Positions 61,928 to 64,000 of a DNA stretch of 64,000 nt are shown one piece after another. The DNA comes from Saprospiraceae bacterium (GTDB taxonomy: Bacteria; Bacteroidota; Bacteroidia; Chitinophagales; Saprospiraceae). Each line of letters begins with the position of its first letter. Position 1 is the stretch's first letter. A program made the position numbers and the translations under genes. The stretch covers positions 1-64,000 of the forward strand of contig JANQPA010000036.1 of assembly GCA_028285545.1 (NCBI GenBank). The letters run 5' to 3'. The notes beneath the pieces were generated by a model. The model saw nothing but the letters and a program-made list of their open reading frames with translations. It was not told the origin of the DNA and made no database searches.

Positions 61928-62950
61928 ATGAGAATACTTAGCCATGTTTTCTTTTGGGCGATAATTGCACTATGGTCAAGTACCATTTATGATTATAAGG
62001 GAGCCTATGGCCTTCATTTTATCATTTTTAACCTGGTCAGATTGCCAGTGATCATGATTGCTACTTACATCGTATTATACTGGTTGATTCCAAAATATTT
62101 AATTCAAGGCAAAAAGTATTTTCAATTTGGAGCCTGGTTTTTAATAATATTCTTGGTAGCGACAGTACTTGATCGCTTAATTATTGGATCAGATTTGGTA
62201 GCCCCAAAGATGAGTGCTTTGGGATTGACCTATAGTTTTTTTAACGGAATACCTATTTTAAGAAATGCTTTTTTGCTAATCTCTATTATGGGGCTGGCAG
62301 CCATGATTCGAATCTTTAAATTGTATTATGTCCAGGAACGAAAACAGCATGAAATTCAGCAGGAAATGTTAGCATCTGAACTGGCCTTTTTAAAGGCACA
62401 GGTTAACCCTCATTTTTTATTTAATGCTTTGAACAACTTGTACAGCATGGCCATTCAAAAAGGAGATGGGGAATTGGCTGAAGGGATTGAGAACCTCTCC
62501 GGAGTGATGCAATACCTTACCTATGAAAGTAATGCGCCTAAAGTTGAATTGGATAAAGAATTGCAATTAATTCAGAATTATATAGAAATTCAATCTTTGA
62601 GGCTGGCCGAAACGGATGAGGCAACCATTTCTTTTAATGTTGAAGGAAACACACGGGGAATATTAATAGCTCCCGTTTTGTTACTACCCCTAGTTGAAAA
62701 TGCTTTTAAACATGGAGTGGAACCCGACAAAAGATCCTTGGTGAAAATAGATTTAAAGGTAGCTGATAGGAAATTGAATTTTAAGATTAAAAATACCATA
62801 AGAGAAAGCCAGGTGAATGATTTAACCAAAGAAGGGATTGGCTTGGAAAATGTCCGCAAAAGATTAGGCTTGCTTTATCCAGATCGCCATTCTTTGCAGA
62901 TAGTACCCGGAGAAGTATATTTTACTGTAATTCTTTCATTAAGTTTTTGA
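61928..62950 (+). CDS. LytS-type sensor histidine kinase (pair 3, short form)
   Basis: A 340-residue kinase with four membrane helices (about 1-125), no periplasmic domain, and the His_kinase domain with His162 (VNPHFLFNALN). The ATPase box is GIGLENVRKRL. This small form is common in Bacteroidota as a sensor of unknown cues. It overlaps the LytTR gene by 4 bases. It differs clearly from the two larger kinases in this window. Confidence 0.9.
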   Translation: MRILSHVFFWAIIALWSSTIYDYKGAYGLHFIIFNLVRLPVIMIATYIVLYWLIPKYLIQGKKYFQFGAWFLIIFLVATVLDRLIIGSDLVAPKMSALGLTYSFFNGIPILRNAFLLISIMGLAAMIRIFKLYYVQERKQHEIQQEMLASELAFLKAQVNPHFLFNALNNLYSMAIQKGDGELAEGIENLSGVMQYLTYESNAPKVELDKELQLIQNYIEIQSLRLAETDEATISFNVEGNTRGILIAPVLLLPLVENAFKHGVEPDKRSLVKIDLKVADRKLNFKIKNTIRESQVNDLTKEGIGLENVRKRLGLLYPDRHSLQIVPGEVYFTVILSLSF

Positions 62951-63669
62951 GTATGTTGAATGCTTTTTTGATTGATGATGAGCCCAAAGCATTGGAATTA
63001 TTAAAGAATTATCTAGAGAAGATTCCTTATTTGGACTTAGTGGGCGAAGCACGTGATCCTATGATTGCCTTGGAAATGTTACAAAAGGTAAAAGTAGATG
63101 TTATTTTCCTGGATATTAATTTACCTAATCTGTCAGGGGTTGAATTTTACAAAAGTCTTCCCCATCCTCCGGCTGTTATTTTTACGACTGCCTACCCAGA
63201 ATTTGCGGTCCAGGGATTTGAATTGGAGGCTATAGATTACCTTGTTAAGCCGATTACTTTTTCCAGATTTCTAAAAGCTTGTAACCGTATTTCAAAGACA
63301 AGCCCTTCTGAATCCGTTAAAAGTATCCATGTTACCCCTACTTTTTCAGATATGGTTTATGTGAAAAGTGGAGCTGTGCTCCATAAATTGCTTTGGAGAG
63401 ATATTCGTTACCTGGAAAAAGATGAAAATTATGTGATTTATCACACCGAAAATAAACGTGTTTTGAGCCGCCAAAACCTAAGCGACCTTGCCGAGATCCT
63501 GCCTTCTTATTTTGTTCGGATTCATAAAAGCTATACCATTTCCTTGCTTCATGTACAAACAATGGAAAGAGAATTAGTGAACCTGGGTTCTTGTCAGTTG
63601 CCAGTAGGGAATACCTATCGACAACAATTGCAGGAAAGTGTAAAGAGATTTCAGCAACAAAGAAAATAA
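62947..63669 (+). CDS. LytTR response regulator (pair 3)
   Basis: A 240-residue regulator. The receiver starts with DDEP, has acceptor Asp56 (FLDINLP), and Lys in VKPITF. The LytTR domain (about 130-240) includes VRIHKSYTISL. It is translationally coupled to the kinase at 61928 and is followed by a strong terminator. Confidence 0.93.
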   Translation: MSMLNAFLIDDEPKALELLKNYLEKIPYLDLVGEARDPMIALEMLQKVKVDVIFLDINLPNLSGVEFYKSLPHPPAVIFTTAYPEFAVQGFELEAIDYLVKPITFSRFLKACNRISKTSPSESVKSIHVTPTFSDMVYVKSGAVLHKLLWRDIRYLEKDENYVIYHTENKRVLSRQNLSDLAEILPSYFVRIHKSYTISLLHVQTMERELVNLGSCQLPVGNTYRQQLQESVKRFQQQRK

Positions 63670-63763
63670 AGAGTTAAGATTAATCTATAGATCTAATTCT
63701 CAAATGCGATAGAGTTTTTTAAGCTCCATAAATTGTAATATTATTAGTTAGATCAACATTTTT

Positions 63764-63798
63764 AAAGATCTCCTGCCATTGGTGGGAGATCTTTTTTT
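63764..63798 (+). terminator. Intrinsic terminator after the LytTR gene
   Basis: AAAGATCTCC (63764-63773) pairs with GGAGATCTTT (63785-63794), the loop region adds further pairs, and a run of T follows (63792-63798). It is a textbook rho-independent terminator on the plus strand. Confidence 0.85.
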
Positions 63799-63868
63799 AT
63801 TTTCATTTCAACAAAACAAAGATAGGATGCATCCTATATATACTCTTGAATCAAAAAAATTACTAGTA

Positions 63869-64000
63869 ATGAAAAAAATACCACACCCTTTACTGATAAT
63901 CTCCTGCCTTTTTCTATTAAACATTAATGTTACTCATGGTTTGTCGGATGCCGAATTAGCAAAGACGGTCGAAATTCGACGGACTTCCTATGGAGTGCCA
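63869..64000 (+). CDS. Partial CDS: penicillin acylase-like secreted protein (5' end only)
   Basis: Forty-four codons from ATG 63869 to the window edge. A basic start and hydrophobic core (MKKIPHPLLIISCLFLLNIN...) form a signal peptide. The following VEIRRTSYGVP closely fits the conserved N-terminus of penicillin/acyl-homoserine-lactone acylases ('RD.yGVPHI'). The Ntn-hydrolase Ser lies beyond the window, so activity cannot be checked. Confidence 0.55.
   Translation, partial: MKKIPHPLLIISCLFLLNINVTHGLSDAELAKTVEIRRTSYGVP

Noticed and set aside
61716-61928. 70-codon plus-strand frame directly before the LytS gene of pair 3
   Set aside because: Begins with a non-ATG codon and shows no family or signal; it is probably the leader region of the kinase gene.

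Overview
The window looks like chromosomal DNA of a free-living, heterotrophic member of the Bacteroidota, probably of the Saprospiria/Lewinella type. This rests on AT-rich intergenic DNA, almost no Shine-Dalgarno sites, matches to the Bacteroidota promoter (TTG / TAnnTTTG), propeller-Y_Y_Y sensor kinases, several LytS/LytTR pairs, DUF5916 and DUF2807 proteins, and many secreted hydrolases. I see no rRNA, tRNA, IS element, integrase or CRISPR array. The genus is inference.

Region 1 (1-11890) is a signalling locus. Two membrane sensor kinases with periplasmic propellers are followed by a one-domain response regulator and a cytosolic GAF-kinase-receiver-class III nucleotide cyclase. Just downstream is a small membrane protein of the Pycsar effector (PycTM) type. 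Region 2 (12070-15970) holds a sarcosine/dimethylglycine methyltransferase-like gene, an isolated contractile sheath plus tube pair, and an EAD-CHAT (caspase-like) protein whose catalytic His position is Asn. Region 3 (16034-28585) is metabolic: an AraC regulator, a secreted GH13 enzyme, a sulfatase, methionine aminopeptidase, aminopeptidase P, a PanE-like reductase, a CMD protein, a DUF6940 protein, a BAAT-type hydrolase and several small unknowns.

Region 4 (28812-36743) has an ECF sigma factor fused through a membrane segment to a DUF2807 domain, an NSS transporter with L-serine dehydratase, and an Asp-box propeller protein. Region 5 (36861-45793) holds all four enzymes of trans-4-hydroxy-L-proline catabolism to 2-oxoglutarate. 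They converge on an AraC regulator and a 1009-residue kinase-M23-class III aminotransferase fusion that resembles hydroxylysine kinase plus phosphohydroxylysine lyase. The two together suggest use of collagen-type hydroxylated amino acids.

Region 6 (46053-52372) contains a Rieske/ferric-reductase-like membrane operon, DinB and SnoaL proteins, a small membrane protein and an S41 peptidase. Region 7 (52518-64000) has two LytS/LytTR pairs arranged as mirror images around a MerR-TipAS regulator, a serine beta-lactamase-like hydrolase, a DUF5916 outer-membrane protein, a third LytS/LytTR pair, and the start of a penicillin-acylase-like gene.

The intergenic DNA is unusual. It has long perfect palindromes, two families of dispersed nested inverted repeats, and short A/C-rich tandem repeats that run into start codons.
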